Shown: positions 44,855 to 54,510, numbered from the stretch's first letter. The stretch: 64,000 bases of DNA from an uncultured Acidimicrobiales bacterium (GCA_937922785.1 CALAJQ010000006.1:1-64000); one strand, 5' to 3'. Program-made: numbers and translations. The notes: generated by a model not told the origin, from the sequence alone.

Positions 44855-44892
44855 CCGGCTAGAACAACCGGCTAAAACAACGGCTAAAACAA
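44855..44892. repeat. Three tandem CCGGCTAAAACAA-like repeats before an ATG
   Basis: CCGGCTAGAACAA (44855-44867), CCGGCTAAAACAA (44868-44880) and CGGCTAAAACAA (44881-44892), ending one base before ATG 44894. They replace the usual ribosome-binding region. Copy number could vary by slippage. Confidence 0.8.
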
Positions 44893-44893
44893 C

Positions 44894-46360
44894 ATGGTGA
44901 AATCGCCCCGCCCGATCAAGTCGCTCCTTGCCGGTGCCAGTAACAAGCTAAAGCTCGGTTCTGGCGCGCAATCCAAACCAATTGTTGTCTATTGCTCGAT
45001 TTTGGGTGGTTATGACGATCTCCCAACTTTTTCCCACACTGATCCTGAAATAGTGAAGGTTTGTTTTACTGACACACCCGAAATGTTTGCCTCCACCCAA
45101 GGTTGGAAGATCGTTCCCGTCGAGTCAGCGTTTTTAGACCCGAAGCTTATGAACGGCTATTTGAAGTCAAACTCCCACCGGCTCTTTGGGCACAACACAA
45201 CTGCGATCTGGGTGGATGGAAACCTGAAAGATCTTCATCTGACCAGCGCACTTGTAGATGAGGTTCTAACGCATGGTCCGGCTGCCACTCCAGCTCACGT
45301 GCATCGCTACAGGGTCCGTGATGAAATTGAGGCTGTCCTTGCCGAGGGGCTCGAGAGCCAGGCTTCTGCGGACCGTATCGCAGCGCTATTAGCCACCGAC
45401 GGTTTTCCCGACGAGCGTCCCTTGTCGGCGACCATGATGGTCGTGCGTGACAACAGCGATGAGGCCCTCCGAAACGCCAATGAGCTGTGGCAACAACTGA
45501 TTTGCTCAGGGATTCGTAGAGATCAGTTGACCTTTGATTACGCCCTTTGGTCCCAAGGCATCAAGGCCGCAAGGATCGATGTCGATTGGCGAGTTCCCAA
45601 CCGCATCTTCAATCGCGTCCCTCATCGCAACGAAACTGTGCGCCCTGCACCAAAAGCCTCGCGAAAGTCGGCGCCCAATGAACTTCACATGCCGAACCTC
45701 CCTTCCGATTACCCAACTGGAGTTCAATGGGTGTTCGAAACACAATCAGCAGGCGAAGCAGATGTTCAACGCCAACTAAATGAGGTTGTGGCCACAACAG
45801 CGCCGGGAGGGAAGGTCGAGGGCAACTATTGCCATATGAATGGAGCCGTCCTGAAGCGCGAGACCCCAGCCGATCCTCGTCGTTCCTGGAAGCGGCAGTA
45901 TCTACGAGGAGCGGTCAAAGGTTCGAAGCGGGCTTTGGAGATTGGCTTCAACGCGGGTCACAGCGCTGTATTGATGTTGGAAGCCGAACCAAAGCTGAAA
46001 CTGACATCAATAGACATCGCGATCCACGACTATGTGAGGCCTTGTGGCGAAGTTTTGAAGAAGGCCTACCGCAAGCGTTTCGATTTGGTGGCCGATGACA
46101 GCCTGAACGCGATACGCGAAATCGACCTGTCAAAGTTCGACTTCGTCCACATCGACGGCGGCCATGGGGCTGAGGTATTTATTCCCGAACTTGACTGGTT
46201 CTGCGCCAATGCCACCTCGGGAACCCGGATGGTCGTTGATGACTGCTACGTGAGCTACATCCGTGCCGCGATTGATCGCAAGATTGAGCTAGGACTGATC
46301 AAGTCCGAAAAGAATGAGTTGCCGACCTCGGGTGAAAACGAGCTTTTTGTTCGCAGCTGA
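44894..46360 (+). CDS. DUF616-like glycosyltransferase fused to class I methyltransferase
   Basis: A 488-residue protein. The N-terminal part (about 30-225, VVYCSILGGYDDLPTFSH ... NGYLKSNSHRLFG ... IWVDGNL) resembles the DUF616/TOD1-MUCI70 glycosyltransferase-like domain. The C-terminal part (about 310-488) looks like a Methyltransf_24 class I SAM-dependent enzyme: RALEIGFNAGHSAVLMLE is the SAM motif, LTSIDIAIHD and FDFVHIDGGHG follow. It has no signal peptide. It is inserted between lysA and hom and is probably foreign to that run. The ATG start lies behind tandem repeats and has no clear Shine-Dalgarno. Confidence 0.72.
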   Translation: MVKSPRPIKSLLAGASNKLKLGSGAQSKPIVVYCSILGGYDDLPTFSHTDPEIVKVCFTDTPEMFASTQGWKIVPVESAFLDPKLMNGYLKSNSHRLFGHNTTAIWVDGNLKDLHLTSALVDEVLTHGPAATPAHVHRYRVRDEIEAVLAEGLESQASADRIAALLATDGFPDERPLSATMMVVRDNSDEALRNANELWQQLICSGIRRDQLTFDYALWSQGIKAARIDVDWRVPNRIFNRVPHRNETVRPAPKASRKSAPNELHMPNLPSDYPTGVQWVFETQSAGEADVQRQLNEVVATTAPGGKVEGNYCHMNGAVLKRETPADPRRSWKRQYLRGAVKGSKRALEIGFNAGHSAVLMLEAEPKLKLTSIDIAIHDYVRPCGEVLKKAYRKRFDLVADDSLNAIREIDLSKFDFVHIDGGHGAEVFIPELDWFCANATSGTRMVVDDCYVSYIRAAIDRKIELGLIKSEKNELPTSGENELFVRS

Positions 46361-46444
46361 ACGAGTGCGCATAAAGGAACGGGTGCGTACAAAGACCGAA
46401 TAAACCTTGCGGCCTAAGTTTTGGCAGGCGTTACAGTCTTTGGG

Positions 46445-47743
46445 ATGGCAGACGTCGTCAAGATAGGCCTTTTGGGCTGTGGAACTGTAGGTGGGTCGCT
46501 AGTTGGCCTGATACACAAACGCCGATCCGCAATCGAGCACACCACTGGCATCACGCTTGAGATCGTGAAGGTGGCGGTTCGGAGTGCAAGCCGGGAGCGG
46601 TCGTGTCCGCTTGACCCAGATACCGTCACCACCGACGCATCCCAGGTCGTTCAAGATCCCAGCGTTGACATTGTCGTAGAAGTAATCGGTGGAATCGAAC
46701 CAGCGCGCACACTGATTCTTGATGCGCTTGCCGCTGGCAAACCAGTAGTTACCGCGAACAAGGAGTTGTTGGCAAACTGCGGGGCCGAGCTGTACGCGGC
46801 CGCCGACAAAGCAGGTGTTGACCTGCTGTTTGAAGCCTCAGCGGCTGGGGCAATCCCTATTGTCCGTCCGCTACGGGAGTCGTTGCTGGCCGAAGACCTA
46901 AGCCGGGTTATGGGCATCGTGAACGGCACAACGAACTTCATCCTTTCGAAGATGTCGCTTGAGGGCTCTAGCTACGGCGATGCGCTGGCTGAAGCCCAGC
47001 GTCTGGGTTACGCCGAGCGTGATCCGACTGCCGATGTTGAAGGCTTTGATGCAGGGGCCAAGGCTGCGATCATGGCCGGGATCGCGTTTGGAGCACGAGT
47101 TGTTGCCGGTGATGTGTACCACGAGGGAATCAGTCAGCTGACTGCTGCCGACATCAGCTTTGCCAAGCGACTTGGCTACTCGATCAAGCTGCTAGCGATT
47201 GCTGAGAAATTTGGAACAGCCGATGACGGCACCTCAGAAATTGGCGTCAGAGTTCACCCGACCATGGTTCCAAATGATCATCCTCTTGCATCAGTAAACG
47301 GCAGTTTCAACGCAGTGTTCGTTGAAGGCGCAGCATCAGGTGAGCTGATGTTCTACGGACGGGGAGCCGGTGGTGACCCCACTGCTAGTGCGGTACTGGG
47401 CGATGTCGTAGACGCCGCACTCAACTTGCGGCAAGGCAACTATCGACGCGTTCCGTCGGGCCCGAAGGCAAAGATCCGCTCGATTGATCAGCTCGAGTCA
47501 GCGTTTTATCTCAACGTTGAAGTAGAGGATCTTCCGGGAGTCTTGTCTCAAGTGGCCGGAGTGATTGGCGGCCACGGACTAAGCATCGAGAGCATGGAAC
47601 AGCACGGAACTGGTTCGGGCGCTCGACTTGTATTCATTACTCATGCTGCAGCCGAACACGCCATGCAAGGCGCCATTGCTGAACTCAAGAAGACTTCGGT
47701 AGTCAAAGGGGTCGCCGGATTCCTACGGGTCCTGGGCGAGTGA
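46445..47743 (+). CDS. hom: Homoserine dehydrogenase
   Basis: Reduces aspartate semialdehyde to homoserine, feeding threonine and methionine; 432 residues. VKIGLLGCGTVGGSL is the NAD(P) loop. The catalytic region (VMGIVNGTTNFILSKM; YAERDPTADVEGFDAGAKAAIMA) and a C-terminal ACT domain (YLNVEVEDLPGVLSQVAGVIGGHGLSIESMEQ) that binds the feedback inhibitor threonine are present. I chose ATG 46445, which puts the dinucleotide-binding strand at the start; a TTG at 46421 adds eight residues. thrC overlaps its stop by four bases. Confidence 0.96.
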   Translation: MADVVKIGLLGCGTVGGSLVGLIHKRRSAIEHTTGITLEIVKVAVRSASRERSCPLDPDTVTTDASQVVQDPSVDIVVEVIGGIEPARTLILDALAAGKPVVTANKELLANCGAELYAAADKAGVDLLFEASAAGAIPIVRPLRESLLAEDLSRVMGIVNGTTNFILSKMSLEGSSYGDALAEAQRLGYAERDPTADVEGFDAGAKAAIMAGIAFGARVVAGDVYHEGISQLTAADISFAKRLGYSIKLLAIAEKFGTADDGTSEIGVRVHPTMVPNDHPLASVNGSFNAVFVEGAASGELMFYGRGAGGDPTASAVLGDVVDAALNLRQGNYRRVPSGPKAKIRSIDQLESAFYLNVEVEDLPGVLSQVAGVIGGHGLSIESMEQHGTGSGARLVFITHAAAEHAMQGAIAELKKTSVVKGVAGFLRVLGE

Positions 47744-49140
47744 ATCAACCACTTCGATACCTGTCCACTCGAGGTGTAGCGCCTGAGCTGGACTTCGGAG
47801 AGGCACTGGTTACCGGTCTGGCAACTGACGGTGGTCTGTATTGCCCCGAGTCGGTGCCGGCCATGCCGCAATTGCCACCGCTGGACGCGCCTTACCACGA
47901 AGTTGCCTATTCGGTAACCAAGCCGTTCGTGGAAGGAGTCATCGACGACGGCGAGTATCGCGCCATGACCGAAGATGCCTACCGAAGCTTCAGGCACGTC
48001 GACGTTGCACCGGTTATGAGTCTTGGTGGAAACACCTACATGGCTGACCTAAGCAAAGGTCCGACGTTGGCTTTCAAGGACTTTGCGCTGCAACTGGTCG
48101 GTCGACTGCTCGATCATGAGCTGGAAAAGCACGACCGTCGGGTCACGGTAATTGGGGCGACATCGGGAGATACCGGCTCTGCCGCCATAGAAGCCTTGGC
48201 GAATCGAAACCGCGTCGACGTCGTGATCTTGCACCCCGAAGGCCGGGTCAGTGAGGTTCAAAGACGACAGATGACAACCGTCGTTGCACCGAATATCCGA
48301 AACGTGGCCGTTGATGGCACCTTTGACGATTGTCAGGACCTTGTGAAGGCAGCTTTCGCAGACGCTGACCTTCGGGCCAAGTTCAACTTGGCAGCGGTCA
48401 ACAGCATCAACTGGGGTCGAGTTATGGCCCAGATCGTCTACTACGTAACGGCATGGCGAGCAGTCGCTCCAGACGGGGGACCAGTTAGCTTCTCAGTTCC
48501 GACGGGGAACTTTGGCAACATTTTGTCAGCTTGGTACGCCAAACGAATGGGCGTACCGATCTCCAAACTCATTGTTGCCAGTAATCGCAACGACGTCTTG
48601 ACGCGTTTCTTCGAGACCGGTCGTCTGACCGCTGAAACCGTTGTGCCATCACTGAGCCCAAGCATGGACATTCAAGTGAGTTCAAACTTTGAGCGCCTGT
48701 TGTGGGAAGCAAGCAACAGAGACGGCGAATCTGTTGCCGCACTACTGGCAGAGTTCAGGGCTGAAGGTGATGTTGAAGTTCCTGAATCCTGGGTAGATGC
48801 GATTCGCTCTGAGTTCGCGGCATCGCGACTCAGCGACGAAGGCACTCTGGCCGAGATACGCCGAGTCCATGACGAACTTGGTCTGATTGTCGATCCGCAC
48901 ACGGCGGTGGGCATTCATGGAGCACGGAAATACGCGTCGCTTGAGGCTGAGATCCCGATGGTGGTCATGGGAACAGCTGATCCGGCCAAGTTCGGTGACG
49001 CAGTTGAAAGCGCGATCGGTCTGCGTCCTGAGTTGCCAAGCTTCCTATCGGAGCTGTTTGCACGGCAAGAGGTCTATGGCCGATCTTTGGCTGATCTAGA
49101 GTCGATTGTGGGCTTTCTCGACGACGTTTCACGCTCGTAA
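47740..49140 (+). CDS. thrC: Threonine synthase
   Basis: PLP enzyme that converts O-phosphohomoserine to threonine; 466 residues, the long (class I) form. The N-terminus has YLSTRGVAPELDFGEALVTGLATDGGLYCPE, the PLP-Lys is in GPTLAFKDFALQ, and the phosphate-binding loop is VIGATSGDTGSAAIEAL. GTG overlaps the hom stop. The C-terminal region DPHTAVGIHGARKY is typical. Confidence 0.97.
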   Translation: MNQPLRYLSTRGVAPELDFGEALVTGLATDGGLYCPESVPAMPQLPPLDAPYHEVAYSVTKPFVEGVIDDGEYRAMTEDAYRSFRHVDVAPVMSLGGNTYMADLSKGPTLAFKDFALQLVGRLLDHELEKHDRRVTVIGATSGDTGSAAIEALANRNRVDVVILHPEGRVSEVQRRQMTTVVAPNIRNVAVDGTFDDCQDLVKAAFADADLRAKFNLAAVNSINWGRVMAQIVYYVTAWRAVAPDGGPVSFSVPTGNFGNILSAWYAKRMGVPISKLIVASNRNDVLTRFFETGRLTAETVVPSLSPSMDIQVSSNFERLLWEASNRDGESVAALLAEFRAEGDVEVPESWVDAIRSEFAASRLSDEGTLAEIRRVHDELGLIVDPHTAVGIHGARKYASLEAEIPMVVMGTADPAKFGDAVESAIGLRPELPSFLSELFARQEVYGRSLADLESIVGFLDDVSRS

Positions 49141-49285
49141 GAGCCAAAAACGCTCTAACCCGCTACTATTTAGCCAGCCGAGTTCTTTCGAATCCAGAAC
49201 GAACTCCAACAGGCGGCCAGTCGGCCTTCACCCCTGGGGTAAGCATCAACGAGCGCACAAGAGTGCTTGGGAGAACTAAGAAACA

Positions 49286-51076
49286 ATGAGCGGTGACCGC
49301 GCAAGTCTTGAGAAGAAGGACAAAGGCGAGCTTTCGACCATCATCGAAGCTTTAGGTGGCAAGTCCACTGCCAGGGCCAAAAAGGCCGACCTGATTGACA
49401 AAATCATGGAGCTGTCAGGGGCGCCAGCGTCATCTGGCACAAAATCTTCAGAAACAGCGCCCCCGGAAACAGCGCCCTCAGGTAAAAAGTCCGAAGCCAA
49501 GAAGGCCTCTAGCGGGGCCCAAGCCGAAGGCGCTTCAGAAACCAGTGAACGCTCGGGCTCGGGCTCGGATACGGACCAACGAACCAACCGCGAGTCAAAG
49601 ACGGGATCTGACTCCAACGACAGTTCCTCAAAAGACAGCCAGCAAGGTGGCTCTAAAAAGTCTCAGAATGCCAGGTCTGGAAATGACAATCGCCAGAAGT
49701 CCGGTGGCAGGAACGGCGGCAACAAGGCTGACGGTGGCACCAATGATTCGTCCCAGTCTGGCAACGGGGGCAATAGCAACCGAGGCAACAACGGTGGCAA
49801 CGGAAACGGTGGCGGTAACAACGCTGACCCCGGCAACGAAAAAGATTCGAACGAAAAGCGCGAAGACGAGGACGGCAATCGCCGTCGGAGGCGAGGCAGG
49901 GGTAGAGGTCGTGACCGTGAAGAAGACGGAGTCAAGACAGATCCTGAGCCGGTAGCTGGCTATCTTGATCTCCGAGACGAAGGCTATGGATTCCTGCGGG
50001 TTGACGGGTACTTACCAACCAAGGAAGACATCTACGTTTCTGTAAAGCAGGTCCGAGTTTCGGCTTTGCGTCGCGGTGACTATCTAACCGGCACCGCCCG
50101 GCCAGCTTCGCGAAACGAGAAGAACGCTGCACTTCACAGCCTGGACACAATAAACGGCAAGAAGCCCGAAGAGCTCGCTGATCGGCCGTTGTTTGACAGT
50201 CTGACTCCAGTCATTCCTAGCGAGCAGCTAGTTATGGAGCGCAAAGATGCCGACAATCCAACTGGGCGTGTAATCGATCTTCTTGCTCCTATCGGCAAAG
50301 GGCAGCGAGGCCTCATCGTTTCTCCCCCTCAAGCTGGCAAGACCTCGACGTTGTTAGAAATTGCCAAGTCGATCGAGGCGAACTCGCCAGACACCGAGCT
50401 AATTGTCTTACTAGTTGACGAACGACCTGAGGAAGTTACAGAGATTCGTCGCCAACTTGAGAACGCCGACGTCATGGCTTCTACCTTTGATCGCCCGCCA
50501 GAGGAACATACGGCGATAGCGGAGCTCACTTTGGCTCGAGCGCAGAGAGTTGTGGAAGAAGGTCAGGACGTATGCGTTCTGATAGACGGCATAACTCGTC
50601 TGGCCCGGGCATACAACCAGTCGGTTTCCCATACGGGACGTTCCCTAGGTGGAGGGCTTGACGCGGGTGCCATTCACCCAACAAAACGACTGTTTGGCTC
50701 GGCTAGAAAGCTAGAAGAGGGAGGCTCGCTAACCGTTATTGCAACTGTGGCTGTTGAAACCGGAGCCGAACTTGACCAGATGATCTACACAGAGTTCAGT
50801 GGCACCGCCAACATGGAACTTCGTCTTGACCGCGAGCTTGCCGCCAAGCGCGTCTACCCCGCTGTTGACGTAGTCGCATCACGCACAACTTCTGAAGACC
50901 GAATCTTTGGCGAGAAGGACATGGCCGCTGTTTCTGAGCTTCGCAAGGCACTTGTGGAGGCAGACGAGGCAAATGGTCGCGGAGCCGGAATGGCGGCGCT
51001 TGCCGCTGTTGTGGCTAAGACCAAGTCCAACAGTGAAATTTTGACCGCAGCAGCGAAAGGAAAGCCGCTGGGCTAG
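49286..51076 (+). CDS. rho: Transcription termination factor Rho
   Basis: Hexameric RNA helicase that ends transcription; 596 residues. The Rho_N part (LEKKDKGELSTIIEALGGKSTARAKKADLIDKI) is followed by a long low-complexity region (about 50-215) rich in N, G, S, K and R, common in actinobacterial Rho. Then come the RNA-binding cold-shock-like domain (GYLDLRDEGYGFLRVDGY), Walker A (SPPQAGKTSTLLEIA), VLLVDERPEEVTEI and the Q/R-loop region. The start ATG lies in a 145-base leader that could carry autoregulation, as in other rho genes. Confidence 0.95.
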   Translation: MSGDRASLEKKDKGELSTIIEALGGKSTARAKKADLIDKIMELSGAPASSGTKSSETAPPETAPSGKKSEAKKASSGAQAEGASETSERSGSGSDTDQRTNRESKTGSDSNDSSSKDSQQGGSKKSQNARSGNDNRQKSGGRNGGNKADGGTNDSSQSGNGGNSNRGNNGGNGNGGGNNADPGNEKDSNEKREDEDGNRRRRRGRGRGRDREEDGVKTDPEPVAGYLDLRDEGYGFLRVDGYLPTKEDIYVSVKQVRVSALRRGDYLTGTARPASRNEKNAALHSLDTINGKKPEELADRPLFDSLTPVIPSEQLVMERKDADNPTGRVIDLLAPIGKGQRGLIVSPPQAGKTSTLLEIAKSIEANSPDTELIVLLVDERPEEVTEIRRQLENADVMASTFDRPPEEHTAIAELTLARAQRVVEEGQDVCVLIDGITRLARAYNQSVSHTGRSLGGGLDAGAIHPTKRLFGSARKLEEGGSLTVIATVAVETGAELDQMIYTEFSGTANMELRLDRELAAKRVYPAVDVVASRTTSEDRIFGEKDMAAVSELRKALVEADEANGRGAGMAALAAVVAKTKSNSEILTAAAKGKPLG

Positions 51077-51136
51077 TGAGTATCTGGAATCGGAAGTTGT
51101 TCCGTTTTCAAATCCTCCCGCTAGCCTTGTACTGCT

Positions 51137-51445
51137 ATGAGAGCCGACATTCACCCCAACTATCGCCCAGTCGTATTCCAGGATCCGTCGGCCGAGTTCG
51201 CTTTTCTAACCAAGAGCACTATCGAGACCAGCGAAACCATCGAGTGGGAAGACGGCGAGACCTACCCTCTTTACAAGGTAGAGATCTCCAGCGCGAGCCA
51301 CCCATTCTTCACCGGTCAGATGAAGATCATCGACACTGCCGGTCGTGTTGAGCGCTTCGAGCGTCGCTTTGGACGTCGTCAAGGCGCTGCCTCAAGCGAT
51401 AGCGCAGCAGGCGACAGCGCAGCAGGCGACAAAGCTGAAAGCTAG
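51137..51445 (+). CDS. rpmE: 50S ribosomal protein L31, type B (zinc-free)
   Basis: A 102-residue L31. The sequence [16 protein letters not shown] ... [39 protein letters not shown] is the type B (rpmE2) form, which has no zinc-binding Cys. Such forms often replace the Cys type under zinc limitation, but here it may be the only one. The C-terminal extension [17 protein letters not shown] comes from a short 15-bp repeat. Its place next to prfA and rho is usual for rpmE. Confidence 0.93.
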   Translation: MRADIHPNYRPVVFQDPSAEFAFLTKSTIETSETIEWEDGETYPLYKVEISSASHPFFTGQMKIIDTAGRVERFERRFGRRQGAASSDSAAGDSAAGDKAES

Positions 51446-51448
51446 CTA

Positions 51449-52459
51449 GTGGCCACTTCGGCCTCCAGCTCAGTCAATCCAGCGCTGCTTTCAGCCAAGC
51501 TAGACGCGCTAGTTCGCGATCTTGGGGTGCCTGATGCGCCCCCTGCTAGCGGAGGTGGCGGGGGCTCGGTGACATGCCACGACGGGGTTGGCTACGTTCT
51601 CACGTCTCCTGCATCTAAAGTTCGCGCGCTTGGCCCGGCTTGGCTTTGGGCTCTTAAGAACGGCCTCAGCGAGCTGGTTATGTTCGACGATGATCATGCC
51701 CCTGATCTAGCGCGACGAGCGGCACTTTTGAACACCATCAAGACCAGTGTCCGCCAGATAGCCGGTACGTCCAGCCAGGTTGCGGTGAGTAACTTGTTGC
51801 CTTCGCCTCCGAGTCTCGATCACAAGGTTCTGGATTTGTCAGACGCGTTCGCGCAAGCTGGGGCAATTCCTGTTGATGACTATGGTCGTCTTGTCGCCGA
51901 GGTCAATGGCCTTGAGGTGGCACGGGCGTTCATCGATGACTCTGCCGAAGCCGAAATGGCTGGCCGGGCTGAAGGTTTAGTGATCGAAGTTGGAGTCGGT
52001 CAGGCAGATCGAGAGCTTCATCAGCTGGTTCATTCAAACCTTGGGACTGTCGAAGCCGTTTCACGAGCAGCGGAGATGGTCAGTGCGATCCGTTCGCCTG
52101 GAGCAGAACCTCACCCTTTGAATCGGCTAGGTCGTGCTAGGTGGTTGCGATCTGAGGCTGTCGCTGACCCTGGAATCGTCGGCGTTGGATCTCTGACGCC
52201 AGTGCCTCCGCTGCGATGGCGAGACACAGTGCTTGGTATTGAACCAGCATGTGCAGTCAGCGAATCATCGGTGGTCGTGTTTTCCGCGGGCGTCGACCCT
52301 GACCTAGTTCCAGAGGCTTTGGAGTATCGCTATCGGGCCAACCCAGATGCCGAATTGGTCATCGTCATGGCTGAACGTGACGTGTTGCCAACTGTTGATC
52401 GATTAATCCAGTTGTGCCCCAATGCTCAGCTAATGACTGTAACTACTCCATGGTCTTGA
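51449..52459 (+). CDS. Hypothetical protein between rpmE and prfA, unknown
   Basis: A 336-residue soluble protein with a GTG start three bases after the rpmE stop. The first 70 residues contain a Gly-rich loop (ASGGGGGSVTCHDGVGYVL), then alternating strands and helices of an alpha/beta fold (LVIEVGVGQADRELHQLVHSNLGTVEAVSRAAEMVSAIRSPG; ELVIVMAERDVLPTVDRLIQL). No membrane segment. The position in a ribosome-factor operon suggests a translation-linked or co-transcribed role. I do not recognise the family. Confidence 0.72.
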   Translation: MATSASSSVNPALLSAKLDALVRDLGVPDAPPASGGGGGSVTCHDGVGYVLTSPASKVRALGPAWLWALKNGLSELVMFDDDHAPDLARRAALLNTIKTSVRQIAGTSSQVAVSNLLPSPPSLDHKVLDLSDAFAQAGAIPVDDYGRLVAEVNGLEVARAFIDDSAEAEMAGRAEGLVIEVGVGQADRELHQLVHSNLGTVEAVSRAAEMVSAIRSPGAEPHPLNRLGRARWLRSEAVADPGIVGVGSLTPVPPLRWRDTVLGIEPACAVSESSVVVFSAGVDPDLVPEALEYRYRANPDAELVIVMAERDVLPTVDRLIQLCPNAQLMTVTTPWS

Positions 52460-52484
52460 GTACCGAGTAGTAGTCTCAGACGCT

Positions 52485-53567
52485 GTGGCCGACAACACCT
52501 TGCTATCTCGTCTCGACTCTTTGGAGTCCGAATACTCCGAGATCGAGGCGCGCCTTGGCGACCCTAACGTTGCCGCTGACAACAAGAAGTTCATCGAGCT
52601 AACCCGTCGCTACAGCGATCTTGGCGAGCTTGTGCGCGTCGGCCGCGCCCTTCGGGCTCGAGTCGATGACTTCGAGGTAGCCAAGATGCTAGTGTCCGAA
52701 GCCACTGCCGAAGAGCGTGATGAGCTGCGGGCTGAGGCGAATGAGGCCGAGGCCGACATCGAGCGGCTAGAAGCCGAACTAAAGATTCTCTTGCTGCCTA
52801 AAGACCCAATGGCAGGTCGCAATGTAATTGTTGAGATTCGTGGTGCCGAAGGCGGCGAAGAGGCCAACCTGTTCGCTCGTGAGCTGTATTCGATGTATAC
52901 CACTTACGCCCCGAAGCTCGGCTGGAAGATCGAAGGCCTTGATTCACAGGAATCGGATATGGGTGGGTTTGCCAGCGTGACGTTCAAGGTGACAGGCGAA
53001 GATGCCTGGACCCGTTTGAAGTTCGAAGCCGGGCCTCACCGGGTACAGCGGGTGCCAGTTACTGAAAGCCAAGGACGCGTCCACACCAGCTCGGCCACGG
53101 TTGCTGTTTTGCCCGAAGCCGATGAAGTCGATGTATCAATTGACGCTGGTGATCTGCAATATGACACTTTCCGAGCCTCGGGTGCCGGAGGTCAGCACGT
53201 AAACAAGACCGACTCGGCCGTAAGGCTTACGCACAAGCCGAGTGGGCTAGTGGTCAGCATGCAGGACTCAAAAAGCCAAGGCGTTAACCGTCAGAAGGCG
53301 TTGGAAGTGCTGCGATCGAGACTTCTTCAATTGGAGCTTCAGAAGGCCCAAGACGAAGCGTCTGCTGCTCGGAAAGATCAGGTTGGTGGCGGAGGTCGTA
53401 GCGAGAAGGTTCGGACCTACAACTTCAAAGAAAACAGAGTCAGTGATCATCGCATCGGGCTCACCGTCTACAACCTCGACAAAGTCTTGGCCGGTGACCT
53501 CGAAGAGATCAGCGATGCTTTGCTGGCTGAAGAAAGAACCAGCCAGCTGTCTGAAACTGTGGACTAA
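52485..53567 (+). CDS. prfA: Peptide chain release factor 1
   Basis: Reads UAA and UAG stop codons; 360 residues, GTG start. The tripeptide of RF1 appears as PVT in RVQRVPVTESQGRVHTSSATVAV (PAT in E. coli RF1), and the peptidyl-tRNA hydrolysis motif GGQ is in RASGAGGQHVNKTDSAVR. The N-terminal coiled-coil and the C-terminal region with DHRIGLTVYNLD are as usual. prmC, which methylates the GGQ Gln, follows three bases later. Confidence 0.97.
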   Translation: MADNTLLSRLDSLESEYSEIEARLGDPNVAADNKKFIELTRRYSDLGELVRVGRALRARVDDFEVAKMLVSEATAEERDELRAEANEAEADIERLEAELKILLLPKDPMAGRNVIVEIRGAEGGEEANLFARELYSMYTTYAPKLGWKIEGLDSQESDMGGFASVTFKVTGEDAWTRLKFEAGPHRVQRVPVTESQGRVHTSSATVAVLPEADEVDVSIDAGDLQYDTFRASGAGGQHVNKTDSAVRLTHKPSGLVVSMQDSKSQGVNRQKALEVLRSRLLQLELQKAQDEASAARKDQVGGGGRSEKVRTYNFKENRVSDHRIGLTVYNLDKVLAGDLEEISDALLAEERTSQLSETVD

Positions 53568-53570
53568 GGC

Positions 53571-54488
53571 ATGGCCGACTTTCAAGATGGACCTGAAGGA
53601 GCTGAAGAGCCAGAAGACCTAGAAGAACACACGGTCTCCTGGGCCGAATTGCTGGCCGAAACCCAAGGTCGCCTCGAGGCAGCCGGGGATGACAACCCGA
53701 TCTACTGCGCTCGCCTAATAACCGAAGAAGCATCTGGCTATGAGGGTGCGGAGTTCATAGTGGCCCAGACAGAGCCTGCCACCGTTAGGGGAGTGGCCAA
53801 GCTTGACGCAATGGTGGCTCGGCGCCTAGCGGGTGAACCAATCCAATATGTGATCAGGCACTGGCCGTTTCGCACCCTGGATCTATTTGTCGACAGGCGG
53901 GTCCTGATTCCTCGACCTGAAACTGAAGTTGTGGCCGGGGCAGCAATCGACCTTGTGCTCGATATGGGCGCCGGAGCCCTAGTCGCGGACCTCGGCACAG
54001 GTTCTGGAGCTGTTGGCCTGTCGATCGCGGCCGAGATTCCTGAAACCAAAGTGTGGCTCACAGACAAGTCGTCCGAAGCGTTGGATGTTGCCAGGGCAAA
54101 CCTGGCGGGCATCGGTCAAGGCGCCCAAAACGTTTTGATAAGCCATGGGTCTTGGTTCGAAGCACTGCCAGCTGAGATGCAGGGTCAAATGGATTTGATC
54201 GTGTCTAACCCTCCATATGTGTCCACCACTGATGAACTTGGGCCCGAAGTCGTTGACTGGGAACCGTCTATGGCTCTCCTCGCCGGAACTGACGGCTTGG
54301 ACGATCTGCGAATCATTGTTGCCGAGTCCCCTAGGTGGCTTAGTAAGAGCGGGGCTCTGGTTTTGGAGATGGCACCTTGGCAAATAGCAACCGTGGTCGG
54401 GCTTTGTGCCCAGATCTTTTCAGACGTGAAAGTCATCAAGGATTTAGCGGGGCTGGATAGGGCAGTAGTGGCCAGATTTCCTAGCTAG
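53571..54488 (+). CDS. prmC: Release factor glutamine methyltransferase PrmC
   Basis: Methylates the Gln of the GGQ motif in release factors; 305 residues. The SAM motif is ADLGTGSGAVGLSIA and the catalytic NPPY motif is LIVSNPPYVST, with the N-terminal helical domain (EPIQYVIRHWPFRTLDLFVDRRVLIPRPETE) typical for PrmC. The N-terminal ~30 residues are an acidic extension. It overlaps functionally and by position with prfA (three-base gap). Confidence 0.96.
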   Translation: MADFQDGPEGAEEPEDLEEHTVSWAELLAETQGRLEAAGDDNPIYCARLITEEASGYEGAEFIVAQTEPATVRGVAKLDAMVARRLAGEPIQYVIRHWPFRTLDLFVDRRVLIPRPETEVVAGAAIDLVLDMGAGALVADLGTGSGAVGLSIAAEIPETKVWLTDKSSEALDVARANLAGIGQGAQNVLISHGSWFEALPAEMQGQMDLIVSNPPYVSTTDELGPEVVDWEPSMALLAGTDGLDDLRIIVAESPRWLSKSGALVLEMAPWQIATVVGLCAQIFSDVKVIKDLAGLDRAVVARFPS

Positions 54489-54510
54489 AGCGTTACAGGG
54501 TGAGTTTTGA

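Noticed and set aside
46361-46444. Leader or riboswitch before hom
   Set aside because: The gap is short and holds only an imperfect 18-base tandem repeat (AACGAGTGCGCATAAAGG-like); no attenuator or known aptamer is seen.
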